Source: Actinomycetes bacterium (GTDB taxonomy: Bacteria > Planctomycetota > Phycisphaerae > JAACET01). Taken from it: a DNA stretch of 5,849 nucleotides. Numbering within the stretch: position 1 is the first letter of the stretch; each line of letters begins with the position of its first letter. The notes under the pieces were generated by a model. That model was not told the origin of the DNA. It saw only the letters and a program-made list of their open reading frames with translations, and did no database searches. The position numbers and the translations under genes were made by a program. Location: positions 1 through 5,849 of the forward strand of contig DAOVKO010000137.1 of NCBI GenBank assembly GCA_030631725.1, given 5' to 3'. Of the stretch, positions 1 through 5,828 are shown one piece after another.

Positions 1-31
1 CAAATCGGATGGATGCAAGGAAGAACGACGG

Positions 32-73
32 CGGGGCACCCCAATCGCGACTCACTGCGATTGGGGACCCCCG
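32..73. repeat. Long imperfect hairpin
   Basis: A perfect 10-bp stem pairs 39-48 with 57-66 around an 8-base loop. It is extended by a 5-bp outer stem (32-36 with 69-73) across a symmetric 2-base internal loop. The structure is GC-rich and there is no clean T-run on either side, so it is a weak candidate for an intrinsic terminator. It could be a palindromic intergenic repeat or an end of a decayed element. Confidence 0.6.
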
Positions 74-92
74 GCATACCTGGATGGTATGC
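74..92. repeat. Second hairpin directly abutting the first
   Basis: GCATACC (74-80) and GGTATGC (86-92) form a perfect 7-bp stem with a 5-base loop. It starts on the base after the preceding hairpin ends, so the two would stack as tandem stem-loops in RNA or as cruciforms in DNA. Function unknown. Confidence 0.6.
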
Positions 93-280
93 TTAGGAGT
101 TCTGACGCGGCAGACGCCGATTTGTCTGGCAACCCGAAGGGACGCCGTCCTTTTGCCCGCCGCTGGCGTCGCTCGTCGTCAATGATGCTCCCTGCATCGT
201 ATCCTCCTCGCTTCTAGGCGACAACCAAAATTCCAGGCGTCGCGGCCGCGTCAGGTGTTGTTGGAGTGCCTTAATCTCCC

Positions 281-634
281 TCAAACGTCAAAGAGGACTC
301 GGGCAACCCAAATCTGGCCGGCTTTGGCTACCTTCAGGTCGTAATAAGTGACGGCCTTGATCTCAGTATACAGTTCGTGGCGGCTCTGGTCAATGGGTTC
401 GCCGAGGGCGGTGGCCGAGATGTGCTGCTGGTCGATCTGGCCGATGTCGAATCGGCAGAAAAGAATTCCTTGCGTGGCAGATAAGTAAAGCAGCTCACTC
501 AGCCAATTGACCAGCAGATTCTCGATACTATCGGCGTCGGCCTTGACGAGGAACTCCTTGCTGGGCCTGATCGTATCCAGGCAGCCGATGATGGCAAACA
601 TGCCGCGGGCGGCATTGCTGAACAGCTCAGCCAA
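281..634 (-). pseudogene. Archease fragment, N-terminus missing
   Basis: The translation from 634 down to the TGA at 283-281 gives about 117 residues that read like the C-terminal four fifths of archease. It starts at the family's LAELFSNAARGMF helix, continues through a helix with WLSELLYL, then GEPIDQSRH and EIKAVTYYDL, and ends at the typical FD(V/I) terminus. Archease (about 140 residues) is a small metal-binding protein that helps the RNA ligase RtcB form its guanylylated intermediate. The usual N-terminal 20-25 residues, with the HTAD metal-ligand motif, are absent. Upstream of 634 the frame stays open to 826 but is only the antisense of the neighbouring SWIM fragment, so a gene caller would add a false N-terminus. 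No start codon with a ribosome site lies at the break. No rtcB follows. I infer a truncated, non-functional remnant. Family assignment is from motif memory and is fairly secure. Confidence 0.8.
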
Positions 635-654
635 GCAGCATAGGCTCCTCAAAA

Positions 655-1043
655 ATGGCAAAAGTCGAGCTAAGGGCTTTGCGCAACCCTCAGATCTGCC
701 CTTAGAACAATGGCAAATTGCCTTGCGGAAACAATTCGCCCAAAAACAGGCTTTTCGACTCAAAAACATCGGCGACGTGCCGATCTTCTCTGAATTTATG
801 GTTACAAATCCGCAAACCAACGGCAAATATCGCCTTGCTATTCGCGGCCAGCGAATCGGTGATAATTACTGCTCGTGCCCGGACTTTGCGGTTAATACCC
901 TGGGGACCTGTAAACATATCGAGTTCGCACTTGCCAAACTTCAGCGAAAGCGGGGCGGCCGGCGGGGTAAATTGGGGCTGCGGGTGAGGGAAATCCGGCA
1001 GTTTTTCTCTGTCAGCCGAAAATTTCTTCTTCTACATAACTAG
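655..1043 (+). pseudogene. SWIM zinc-finger fragment of a SNF2-type helicase
   Basis: The conserved part runs from about 660 to 965. It shows PLEQWQIALRKQF, RLKNIGD, VTNPQTNGKYRLAIRG, then a SWIM finger CxC(10)CxH with Cys at 870 and 876, Cys at 909 and His at 915. This matches the N-terminal segment of large bacterial SNF2/DEAD-like helicases that carry a SWIM domain for nucleic-acid or protein contact. Those proteins are about 1000 residues; here similarity stops after KRGGRR near 965 and an unrelated tail runs to the TAG at 1041-1043. The frame is open from an ATG at 507, but 507-634 is antisense to the archease fragment and cannot be the native N-terminus. The only nearby ATG (655) is out of frame by one base. 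Both ends therefore look broken. A small stand-alone SWIM protein is a less likely alternative. Confidence 0.7.
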
Positions 1044-1094
1044 CTGTAAATAAACACTTTCTGGAATATAACTAGAATTTCACGAAGATTGTCG

Positions 1095-1124
1095 TTGATT
1101 TTGACGAAACTTCTCGTGTATAAA
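1095..1124 (+). promoter_or_regulatory. Candidate promoter of the repressor-protease operon
   Basis: TTGATT (1095-1100) and TATAAA (1119-1124) lie 18 bp apart and resemble sigma-70-type -35 and -10 boxes. Transcription would start near 1130-1133, at the left edge of the dyad at 1130-1157. An alternative -35, TTGACG (1101-1106), fits better by sequence but is only 12 bp from the -10 box. Assignment is by eye. Confidence 0.5.
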
Positions 1125-1129
1125 AGCGT

Positions 1130-1157
1130 CTATTAGGATGTGTGACCTTTCTAATAG
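1130..1157. promoter_or_regulatory. Candidate operator dyad for the BlaI-type repressor
   Basis: CTATTAG (1130-1136) and CTAATAG (1151-1157) are a perfect 7-bp inverted repeat with 14 bp between the arms. The dyad covers the predicted transcription start and ends three bases before the Shine-Dalgarno of the repressor gene. BlaI/MecI/CopY repressors bind such dyads as dimers and repress their own operon. The sequence is not the TACA/TGTA-type core known from staphylococcal BlaI/MecI, so its link to this protein is inferred from position only. Confidence 0.5.
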
Positions 1158-1169
1158 CTAGGAGTTATC

Positions 1170-1553
1170 ATGGCAAAAAGGAAGAAGATGATTCGACCGA
1201 CAGATGCCGAACTAGAAATTCTGCGGATTCTTTGGAGCCAAGGGCCAAGCACAGTTCGGGAAGTCCACAAGATATCCGGAGCTAACAAGCAGACCACATA
1301 CAACACGACACTGAAGCTACTCCAGATTATGCACGAAAAGGGCATAGTGATGCGCGACGAGTCGCAGCGGCCTCAAATCTACCGGGCCAGTCTTTCTGAA
1401 AGCCTAATGCAGCAGCGGCTCATTTCGGACTTCCTCCAGCGTGCGTTTGGCGGCTCGGCCCGAAAGCTCTTAGCTGCTCTAACTGCCGCCAACATCCCGG
1501 CAAAGGAACTGGTCCAGATAAGAAAATTGCTGGATAAACTCGGGGAGGAATAG
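1170..1553 (+). CDS. BlaI/MecI/CopY-family transcriptional repressor
   Basis: The 127-residue product has the length and layout of BlaI/MecI repressors. A winged helix-turn-helix spans about residues 10-72: the opening helix PTDAELEILRILW, a recognition-helix region around KQTTYNTTLKLLQIMHEKG (40-58), then a wing ending in QIYRAS. A helical C-terminal part (about 76-125) would form the dimer and contain the site normally cut when the system is induced. The start at 1170 is supported by AGGAG at 1160-1164, five bases upstream; an ATG six codons later has no such support. The gene shares an operon with the M56 membrane protease starting two bases after its stop, the classic blaI-blaR1 order. 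It probably represses the operon through the dyad at 1130-1157. The regulated genes beyond the operon are unknown, and no beta-lactamase is in the window. The lysine/arginine-rich N-terminus (MAKRKK) may add non-specific DNA contacts. Confidence 0.92.
   Translation: MAKRKKMIRPTDAELEILRILWSQGPSTVREVHKISGANKQTTYNTTLKLLQIMHEKGIVMRDESQRPQIYRASLSESLMQQRLISDFLQRAFGGSARKLLAALTAANIPAKELVQIRKLLDKLGEE
1542..1549 (+). promoter_or_regulatory. Ribosome binding site inside the repressor gene
   Basis: GGGGAGGA lies within the last codons of the repressor gene, six bases before the ATG at 1556. It fixes the start of the protease gene and, with the two-base gap, suggests translational coupling of the two proteins. 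Confidence 0.8.
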
Positions 1554-1555
1554 CC

Positions 1556-4500
1556 ATGCAAGCTTTGGTTGACCTTCTGTCAAGCTCGCTAGCTCAGCGA
1601 ATCGGCTGGGCGCTGATCCATTTCCTGTGGCAAGGCACACTTGTAGCGTTGTTACTGGCTGCAGTAATGCAGTTCCTCCGCCACCGTTCACCTCAAGTGC
1701 GTTGGTTTCTAGCCTGTACAGCCTTTGGACTGATGGCTGTGCTGCCCGTGGTCACAGCTTACACGGTTTCGGTGGATATACCGAACGTAGCGGAGATCGA
1801 ACCACTTACGGAAGCTACTACGTTGCCCGACTCGACGCCATTGGTGGCCGCCGAAACAGAACTTCCTTTTGTGGCCGTCGGTGATCCTGCTTCGCCGGAG
1901 GTGCCCTCCGAACTTCCAGGCGATGGCGCTGGCCTCGCTTCTACTACACCTTGGCTGCAACAAGCCAAAAACTTCCTCCACCCCATCTTGCCTTGGGGAG
2001 TTCTGGTCTGGCTTCTGGGTGTTGTAGGGATATCCCTATGGCACTTTGGCGGCTGGCTGCTTCTTGAGAAGACCAAAAGGTTAGGAACACGTCCTGTTGC
2101 TCCGGCCATTCGTAATATTCTCGACCAGCTGCTTCAACGGCTCAGGATAAGTCGTCCGATCCGATTGCTGGAATCTGCGCGTGTGGCCGTTCCGGTTGTG
2201 GTTGGTTGGCTTCGGCCGGTGGTTCTATTGCCAGCCAGCCTGTTGTCTGGTTTGACACCCTCTCAATTGGAGGCAATCCTGGCCCACGAGTTAGCCCACA
2301 TTCGGCGTTTCGACTGCTTGGTGAAACTCATCCAGGCCGTGATCGAGACGTTTTTGTTCTATCACCCAGCCGTCTGGTGGATCTCTGCCCATATCCGGCA
2401 GGAGAGCGAGCATTGCTGTGACGAGTTGGCAGTTGAAATATGCCCGGACAGGAAAAGCTACGCCCACGCCCTGGCCAGAATCGCGGAATTGACTAGCCGA
2501 AAGCCTCGCCTAGCCGCAGCAGCCAGTGGGGGCAAGCTCCTGTCACGAATTCGTCGAATTGTCGGCTTGGCGGAAGATCACGCCGGCAGCGGTGTTCGCT
2601 GGCTGGCTGGGATTCTGGTCATGGTCTCGTTGATTGTCGCTGGACTGATCATCTACGGCAATTCAGCTATCGGCCAAACCGAAATCCAGCCCACCACGCA
2701 GCCGACGGCAGGCGTCAAAGAGCTGAGTTGGAGCAAGCCGTTTGTTATCAATGTCCAGCCAGGCGTCAAAGAACCGCGTTGGAGCAAGCCGTTTCCTACC
2801 AATGTCCAGTCCGACATGGCTGTCGCGACCGCGTATGAGTACTGGAATAAGGGCGAGTATGAGCTGGCCATCCGCGATTTTGACAAGGCCATCAAGTTAG
2901 ATCCCAGCAACGCCAGTGCTTACAACGATCGAGGCCTAGTGTACTTGATTAAGGACGACTATGACGCAGCCATCCGCAACTTCAGCCAGGCTATTGAGCT
3001 GAACCCCAGGAATGCCGAGCCCTACCACAACCGGGCAGTCGCCTACTGCGCAAAAGAAATGTACGACCATGCCATCCGCTACTTCGACATGGCTATCGCG
3101 CTGAACCCCAGGAATGCCGAAGCCTACAACAGCCGCGGCTTCGCCTACATGAGAAGAGGCAACCGTGACCAGGCCATCCGTGACTTCAAGCGGGCTGTCA
3201 GCCTAAACCCCAAGTATGCCCCGGCACAGAAAAACTTGAGCCTGGCTGAGCAGCACAAAGCTCAAATTCCCTGGGGCGCCCCGGTCGAGGGCGTGCAGGT
3301 GTGCTTACGGGCGGATCAAAACCAGTGGGAAGTAGGGCAAATACCGGGCTTCAGAGTTGATATGCGCAACGGGGCTGAGCGTCATTTGGAACTGGTGCTG
3401 TCAGAAGACCACTGGGAAATAGAGCTTGATGGGACTTGGTTTCGTGCATCCGTGATAAGACTCTATGACCCTGAGAAACGTAGACTTGGTCCTGGAGCCA
3501 TTCAAGAAGACATCCCCTTCGCACCGGTAGAATGGGCTCAGTGGAGGAGCAGACCAGGAAACAAACCAATAGAGTTCACGGCTGGCAAACACGTTATACG
3601 GCTAGCTTTCACGGCCAATCCCAGCGGCGAAGACGAGGGTCTGTCGGTCCGAGCCGTCAGCAACCCCGTCGAGATCGAAATCCAGCCCGCCACGCAGCCG
3701 ACGAAGCTGGAGCTAGAAAAGACTGCGATAGAGCAAGGATCCCAGCATATATATGAGGTCTATGGCACGGTGTATGATTGCGTGCTGGATAGCTTGTGGG
3801 AGGATTGGCTTGCCGGGCTCGAAACCGCGGAGTCAGAGGAGGAGTTCAGACGGGCCTTCCTTGAGATTGAAAACATGCAGCGCCCTGATCACCACCCGGC
3901 TGCTGGTGTCGTTGTCACGTTGCGGGGCGGCTCGTTTACCAAGGAAACAGTTACCGACGGAGAGGGAAAATTCAAGTTCAGCGGTCTACCAAAAGAAGCG
4001 TATGAGCTCTTCTGTGAAAAGACTGTGATATCGACAAAGACGGGTCAAAAGCTGATGGCGGTTGCGCAAGGGGGCGTCGGGTTTAAGTCCGCTTTCTACT
4101 TCCCCGGCCGCAAAGTCGACTTTCGCCTTCGTTCGGACCTTATCACCGTGCGGGGCCGGATTACGGATGTCGATGGCCGAGGCATTGCCGGTGCGAAGGT
4201 GACTGGCATTCAAGAGATCAATGATCAGGGTGCGCACGGCCCCAACATGGTTTCGACTCGATCGAGCACTGACGGTTCCTATGAATTGCAGGGACTGAAT
4301 CCGATGAATTTTTATCAAACTATGATGTTCCTTATTGGGGGCGATCCGACCAGAGAGTGGAGGTCGCTCTCTCTTTACCTTGTGGTTCGCGTCGAGGCCG
4401 ATGGTTTTGTGCAGGACGGGGAAAATGTGCCAAGATTTCCACTGGTCACAGAGGAAATGCTCTATTGGGCACGGCGTCTTTTGAAAGCTATGAATCAGTT

Positions 4501-5026
4501 TCAAACCCGAGTTAAGGGCAGCTCCGAGCTTGGCGAGAAAGAGGGCCTCGCCCTGCCTTCCAGTACCGGCAATACGATCACAGGCATCGACATTGTCCTA
4601 AAGCAATCCAAAGCCGCTACGCAGGCGGCTCGCGCTGCGGAGGAAAGATCCAAGCCTGGGCTCATCGGCACATGGACCAAACAGCACAGCCAGGAGGAAG
4701 ACCACGCGTACCCCGGCGATACCAACTGGCATCTTGAGCTGACCTTCCGGGAAAACGGGCAATTCGTGTGGCGATCCAGCCGAACTGATGGCACTAATAG
4801 GATTGACGAATCCCTTACGGGGACATACTCGCTCGAGCGTGGCATGATGATAATATATCGGTTTGACAAACCCAGCGACGCTGCTAGCAAACGTCTGGCA
4901 GAATGGTTCGCATACTGGCCGTCCAAACTGGAAGGTCAGCACACGTTCCGTTTGGAGAAGGACTTCCTAATCCTGGGGCACGACGGCCGTAAGCTTCGGT
5001 TCTATATGAAAAGGAAAAATATCTAA
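1556..5026 (+). CDS. M56/BlaR1-like membrane metalloprotease with multidomain exported sensor region
   Basis: This 1156-residue protein is the expected signal transducer for the upstream repressor. Membrane segments are visible at about residues 17-40, 48-70, 146-170 and 349-368, with basic loops placing the protease domain in the cytoplasm. The catalytic zinc motif HELAH is at 244-248, followed by ESEHCCDE (283-290), which should supply the third ligand; the core is close to family consensus. After the last membrane segment come a linker (376-384), a tandem 17-residue repeat (386-419), four TPRs of exactly 34 residues (417-552), a beta-rich domain (about 571-710), two carboxypeptidase-regulatory-like domains (about 731-860 and 862-1016) and a lipocalin-like domain (about 1034-1153). 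All of this should be extracytoplasmic. Staphylococcal BlaR1 ends in a penicillin-binding domain of about 260 residues; I see no serine transpeptidase motifs here, so the ligand is probably not a beta-lactam. By family analogy the protease cleaves or triggers cleavage of the repressor. The acidic, proline-rich loop at 71-143 also faces outward. Confidence 0.9.
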   Translation: MQALVDLLSSSLAQRIGWALIHFLWQGTLVALLLAAVMQFLRHRSPQVRWFLACTAFGLMAVLPVVTAYTVSVDIPNVAEIEPLTEATTLPDSTPLVAAETELPFVAVGDPASPEVPSELPGDGAGLASTTPWLQQAKNFLHPILPWGVLVWLLGVVGISLWHFGGWLLLEKTKRLGTRPVAPAIRNILDQLLQRLRISRPIRLLESARVAVPVVVGWLRPVVLLPASLLSGLTPSQLEAILAHELAHIRRFDCLVKLIQAVIETFLFYHPAVWWISAHIRQESEHCCDELAVEICPDRKSYAHALARIAELTSRKPRLAAAASGGKLLSRIRRIVGLAEDHAGSGVRWLAGILVMVSLIVAGLIIYGNSAIGQTEIQPTTQPTAGVKELSWSKPFVINVQPGVKEPRWSKPFPTNVQSDMAVATAYEYWNKGEYELAIRDFDKAIKLDPSNASAYNDRGLVYLIKDDYDAAIRNFSQAIELNPRNAEPYHNRAVAYCAKEMYDHAIRYFDMAIALNPRNAEAYNSRGFAYMRRGNRDQAIRDFKRAVSLNPKYAPAQKNLSLAEQHKAQIPWGAPVEGVQVCLRADQNQWEVGQIPGFRVDMRNGAERHLELVLSEDHWEIELDGTWFRASVIRLYDPEKRRLGPGAIQEDIPFAPVEWAQWRSRPGNKPIEFTAGKHVIRLAFTANPSGEDEGLSVRAVSNPVEIEIQPATQPTKLELEKTAIEQGSQHIYEVYGTVYDCVLDSLWEDWLAGLETAESEEEFRRAFLEIENMQRPDHHPAAGVVVTLRGGSFTKETVTDGEGKFKFSGLPKEAYELFCEKTVISTKTGQKLMAVAQGGVGFKSAFYFPGRKVDFRLRSDLITVRGRITDVDGRGIAGAKVTGIQEINDQGAHGPNMVSTRSSTDGSYELQGLNPMNFYQTMMFLIGGDPTREWRSLSLYLVVRVEADGFVQDGENVPRFPLVTEEMLYWARRLLKAMNQFQTRVKGSSELGEKEGLALPSSTGNTITGIDIVLKQSKAATQAARAAEERSKPGLIGTWTKQHSQEEDHAYPGDTNWHLELTFRENGQFVWRSSRTDGTNRIDESLTGTYSLERGMMIIYRFDKPSDAASKRLAEWFAYWPSKLEGQHTFRLEKDFLILGHDGRKLRFYMKRKNI
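2681..2707 (+). repeat. Linker repeat copy 1 (EIQPTTQPT)
   Basis: This 27-base segment encodes EIQPTTQPT (residues 376-384) just after the last membrane segment. It matches the segment at 3677-3703 in 26 of 27 bases, in the same frame and orientation. Confidence 0.9.
2711..2812 (+). repeat. Tandem 51-bp repeat (two units)
   Basis: Units 2711-2761 and 2762-2812 agree in 43 of 51 bases and encode two copies of a 17-residue unit with the core WSKPF (residues 386-402 and 403-419). It lies between the proline/threonine linker and the first TPR. It looks like a recent in-frame duplication that lengthened the spacer between membrane and TPR domain. Confidence 0.9.
2804..3211 (+). repeat. Four tandem TPR units, 102-bp period
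   Basis: Residues 417-552 divide into four units of exactly 34 residues, each ending in L(D/N)P with the TPR pattern of small and aromatic residues (A-I-R-x-F, Y-x-x-R-G-x-A-Y). The DNA repeats too: GCCATCCG recurs at 2867, 2969, 3071 and 3173, and a 20-base stretch at 2999-3018 recurs identically at 3101-3120. TPRs usually form a protein-binding groove; here it would be outside the membrane. Confidence 0.92.
3677..3703 (+). repeat. Linker repeat copy 2 (EIQPATQPT)
   Basis: This is the second copy of the linker segment, encoding residues 708-716 at the end of the beta-rich domain. It starts 996 bp (332 codons) after copy 1, so the block between them could be gained or lost without a frameshift. 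Confidence 0.9.
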
Positions 5027-5029
5027 CAA

Positions 5030-5049
5030 GACGGTACCAGCTTACCGTC
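5030..5049 (+). terminator. Hairpin just after the protease gene
   Basis: GACGGTA (5030-5036) and TACCGTC (5043-5049) form a perfect 7-bp stem with a 6-base loop, starting three bases after the stop codon. No T-run follows, so it may be a weak or factor-dependent terminator, or a 3' end stabiliser, rather than a standard intrinsic terminator. Confidence 0.35.
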
Positions 5050-5155
5050 GCGTATTGCCTAACACACGGCTGGCGATTCGGATGGGAAGAAAATGGGCGG
5101 GGCTAGGATAATGTTTGAATGTTCGAGGCAAACTTGCTACTCTATTCGAGATAAG

Positions 5156-5175
5156 GCTTAGCGGTGTAGCTAAGC
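5156..5175. promoter_or_regulatory. Perfect dyad upstream of the lipoprotein gene
   Basis: GCTTAGC (5156-5162) and GCTAAGC (5169-5175) form a perfect 7-bp inverted repeat with a 6-base spacer in the intergenic region. It overlaps a possible -35 box (TTAGCG, 5158-5163) placed 17 bp before TATACA (5181-5186). Either an operator for a dimeric regulator or a structured leader would fit. The promoter boxes are weak matches. Confidence 0.4.
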
Positions 5176-5237
5176 AAGGATATACAGTATCATATGGAAA
5201 ATCCCAGCCTAGTCTTGTTTGAACAGGAACGTAATGG

Positions 5238-5244
5238 AAAGGAG
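5238..5244 (+). promoter_or_regulatory. Ribosome binding site deciding the lipoprotein start
   Basis: AAAGGAG lies six bases before the ATG at 5251. An upstream in-frame ATG at 5194 lacks a well-spaced site and would put 19 polar residues in front of a signal peptide, so 5251 is preferred. Confidence 0.8.
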
Positions 5245-5250
5245 ATTATT

Positions 5251-5691
5251 ATGAAACGGCGAAGTGTCTTAAGCTATCTTGTTGTTTTGTCAGTTTTATT
5301 TACATCGATATTGGGTTGTGACAAAAAGGAAGACACATCTTCAGCCGAAAATGAGACACCCTCAGAGTCAACCATTACCGTCCCAGAACAGGAAACGTCA
5401 GGGCAGTCTATCTCTGTGATCATGGAACAATTTCTGAAAAAATCACCATCAACAGTTAAGGTGACAGCAGGTGATCAGATAAGCAGTATTTTCGAATTGT
5501 GGGAGATGGTCTTGCAACATGAGTCTATTGACATTTACTTTGATGTCGATGCAGAAGGCAGAATTCAAAAAGATCATGTGTGGAAAGGTAAGACTAATCG
5601 GGAGATACTTGATGAATATTGCCAGGATAATGATCTCGTCTGGAAGATAGCGGGACCAAATACAATTCGGATAGAAAAGAAAACAAGGTAA
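5251..5691 (+). CDS. Small lipoprotein with STN-like C-terminal domain
   Basis: The 146-residue product starts with a lipoprotein signal peptide: MKRR, a hydrophobic stretch (about residues 6-19) and the lipobox ILGC with the acylated Cys at 23. A polar, Ser/Thr/Glu-rich tether (about 24-50) follows. The C-terminal part (about 65-143) has the pattern of an STN (secretin/TonB short N-terminal) fold: IDIYFDVD, a turn, HVWKGKTNREILDEYCQDNDLVWKI, then a final strand NTIRIEKK. STN domains normally sit at the start of secretins or TonB-dependent receptors; here one stands alone on a lipid anchor. No function can be assigned. The gene is near 40% GC over 5281-5580, clearly lower than the operon before it. 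Same strand as the operon but 224 bp away, with its own likely promoter region and a terminator-like hairpin downstream. The lipoprotein call is strong; the STN call is a pattern judgement. Confidence 0.8.
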   Translation: MKRRSVLSYLVVLSVLFTSILGCDKKEDTSSAENETPSESTITVPEQETSGQSISVIMEQFLKKSPSTVKVTAGDQISSIFELWEMVLQHESIDIYFDVDAEGRIQKDHVWKGKTNREILDEYCQDNDLVWKIAGPNTIRIEKKTR

Positions 5692-5767
5692 TGCAAGGAT
5701 TTCGGAGAAACAAGGTGAAGCCACCCGCCGCCCGATCGCTCCGTAACCGATGGAATAGAAAGCATAT

Positions 5768-5828
5768 CGAACTCCTTTCCGATTCGTTGACTTTGTACAT
5801 CAACAAAATCGGCAGGAGTTCGCTTTTT
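5768..5828 (+). terminator. Likely intrinsic terminator of the lipoprotein gene
   Basis: CGAACTCCT (5768-5776) pairs with AGGAGTTCG (5814-5822). Inside it CCGATT (5779-5784) pairs with AATCGG (5807-5812) and GTTGA (5786-5790) with TCAAC (5800-5804), leaving a 9-base loop and small bulges. A run of five T (5824-5828) follows. Twenty base pairs plus a T-run fit an intrinsic terminator, though the stem is longer than usual and starts 76 bases after the stop codon. Confidence 0.6.

Larger units (their letters stand above)
1..280. other. Non-coding or degraded stretch, no supportable gene
   Basis: I see no gene here that I can defend. On the minus strand, just past the archease stop, an ATG at 197-195 follows a good AGGAGG-like ribosome site and opens 34 codons ending at 93. 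The short product is low-complexity (Gly, Ser, Gln, Arg) and matches no family I know. The downstream partner often found beside archease is rtcB, but none of its N-terminal motifs appear. The stretch is GC-rich, carries repeated GACGCC/GGCGTC words and an 11-base palindrome (140-150), and has two adjacent hairpins at its left end, listed separately. It is best read as intergenic or eroded sequence. Confidence 0.5.

Noticed and set aside
93..284. Minus-strand frame overlapping the archease stop, with a strong ribosome site before an internal ATG at 197
   Set aside because: It starts from TTG or encodes only 34 low-complexity residues from the ATG, with no recognisable family. Kept only as a remark in the description of 1-280.
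507..634. N-terminal 42 codons of the plus-strand SWIM frame
   Set aside because: They are the antisense of well-matching archease sequence, so they are not a native N-terminus.
635..826. Upstream extension of the minus-strand archease frame
   Set aside because: It is antisense to the SWIM coding segment and shows no archease N-terminal motif.
1033..1048. TACA-N8-TGTA half-sites resembling the BlaI/CopY operator core
   Set aside because: The spacing is wrong for the known core (two bases), the match is only 4+4 bp, and it lies well upstream of the promoter.
1036..1075. Direct repeat ATAACTAG at 1036-1043 and 1068-1075, 32 bp apart
   Set aside because: Eight bases in an AT-rich spacer can recur by chance and no factor is suggested.
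1081..1118. Loose inverted repeat CACGA...TCGTG around the -35 region
   Set aside because: Only 5 bp with bulges and a long interior; too weak to call.
3986..4504. A 172-codon minus-strand frame within the protease gene
   Set aside because: It is opposite a domain-rich coding region with clear family patterns, has no recognisable motifs and looks like an antisense shadow.
5768..5828. Integron attC site
   Set aside because: The long interrupted hairpin lacks the GTTRRRY and RYYYAAC core sites and is followed by a T-run, so a terminator is the simpler reading.
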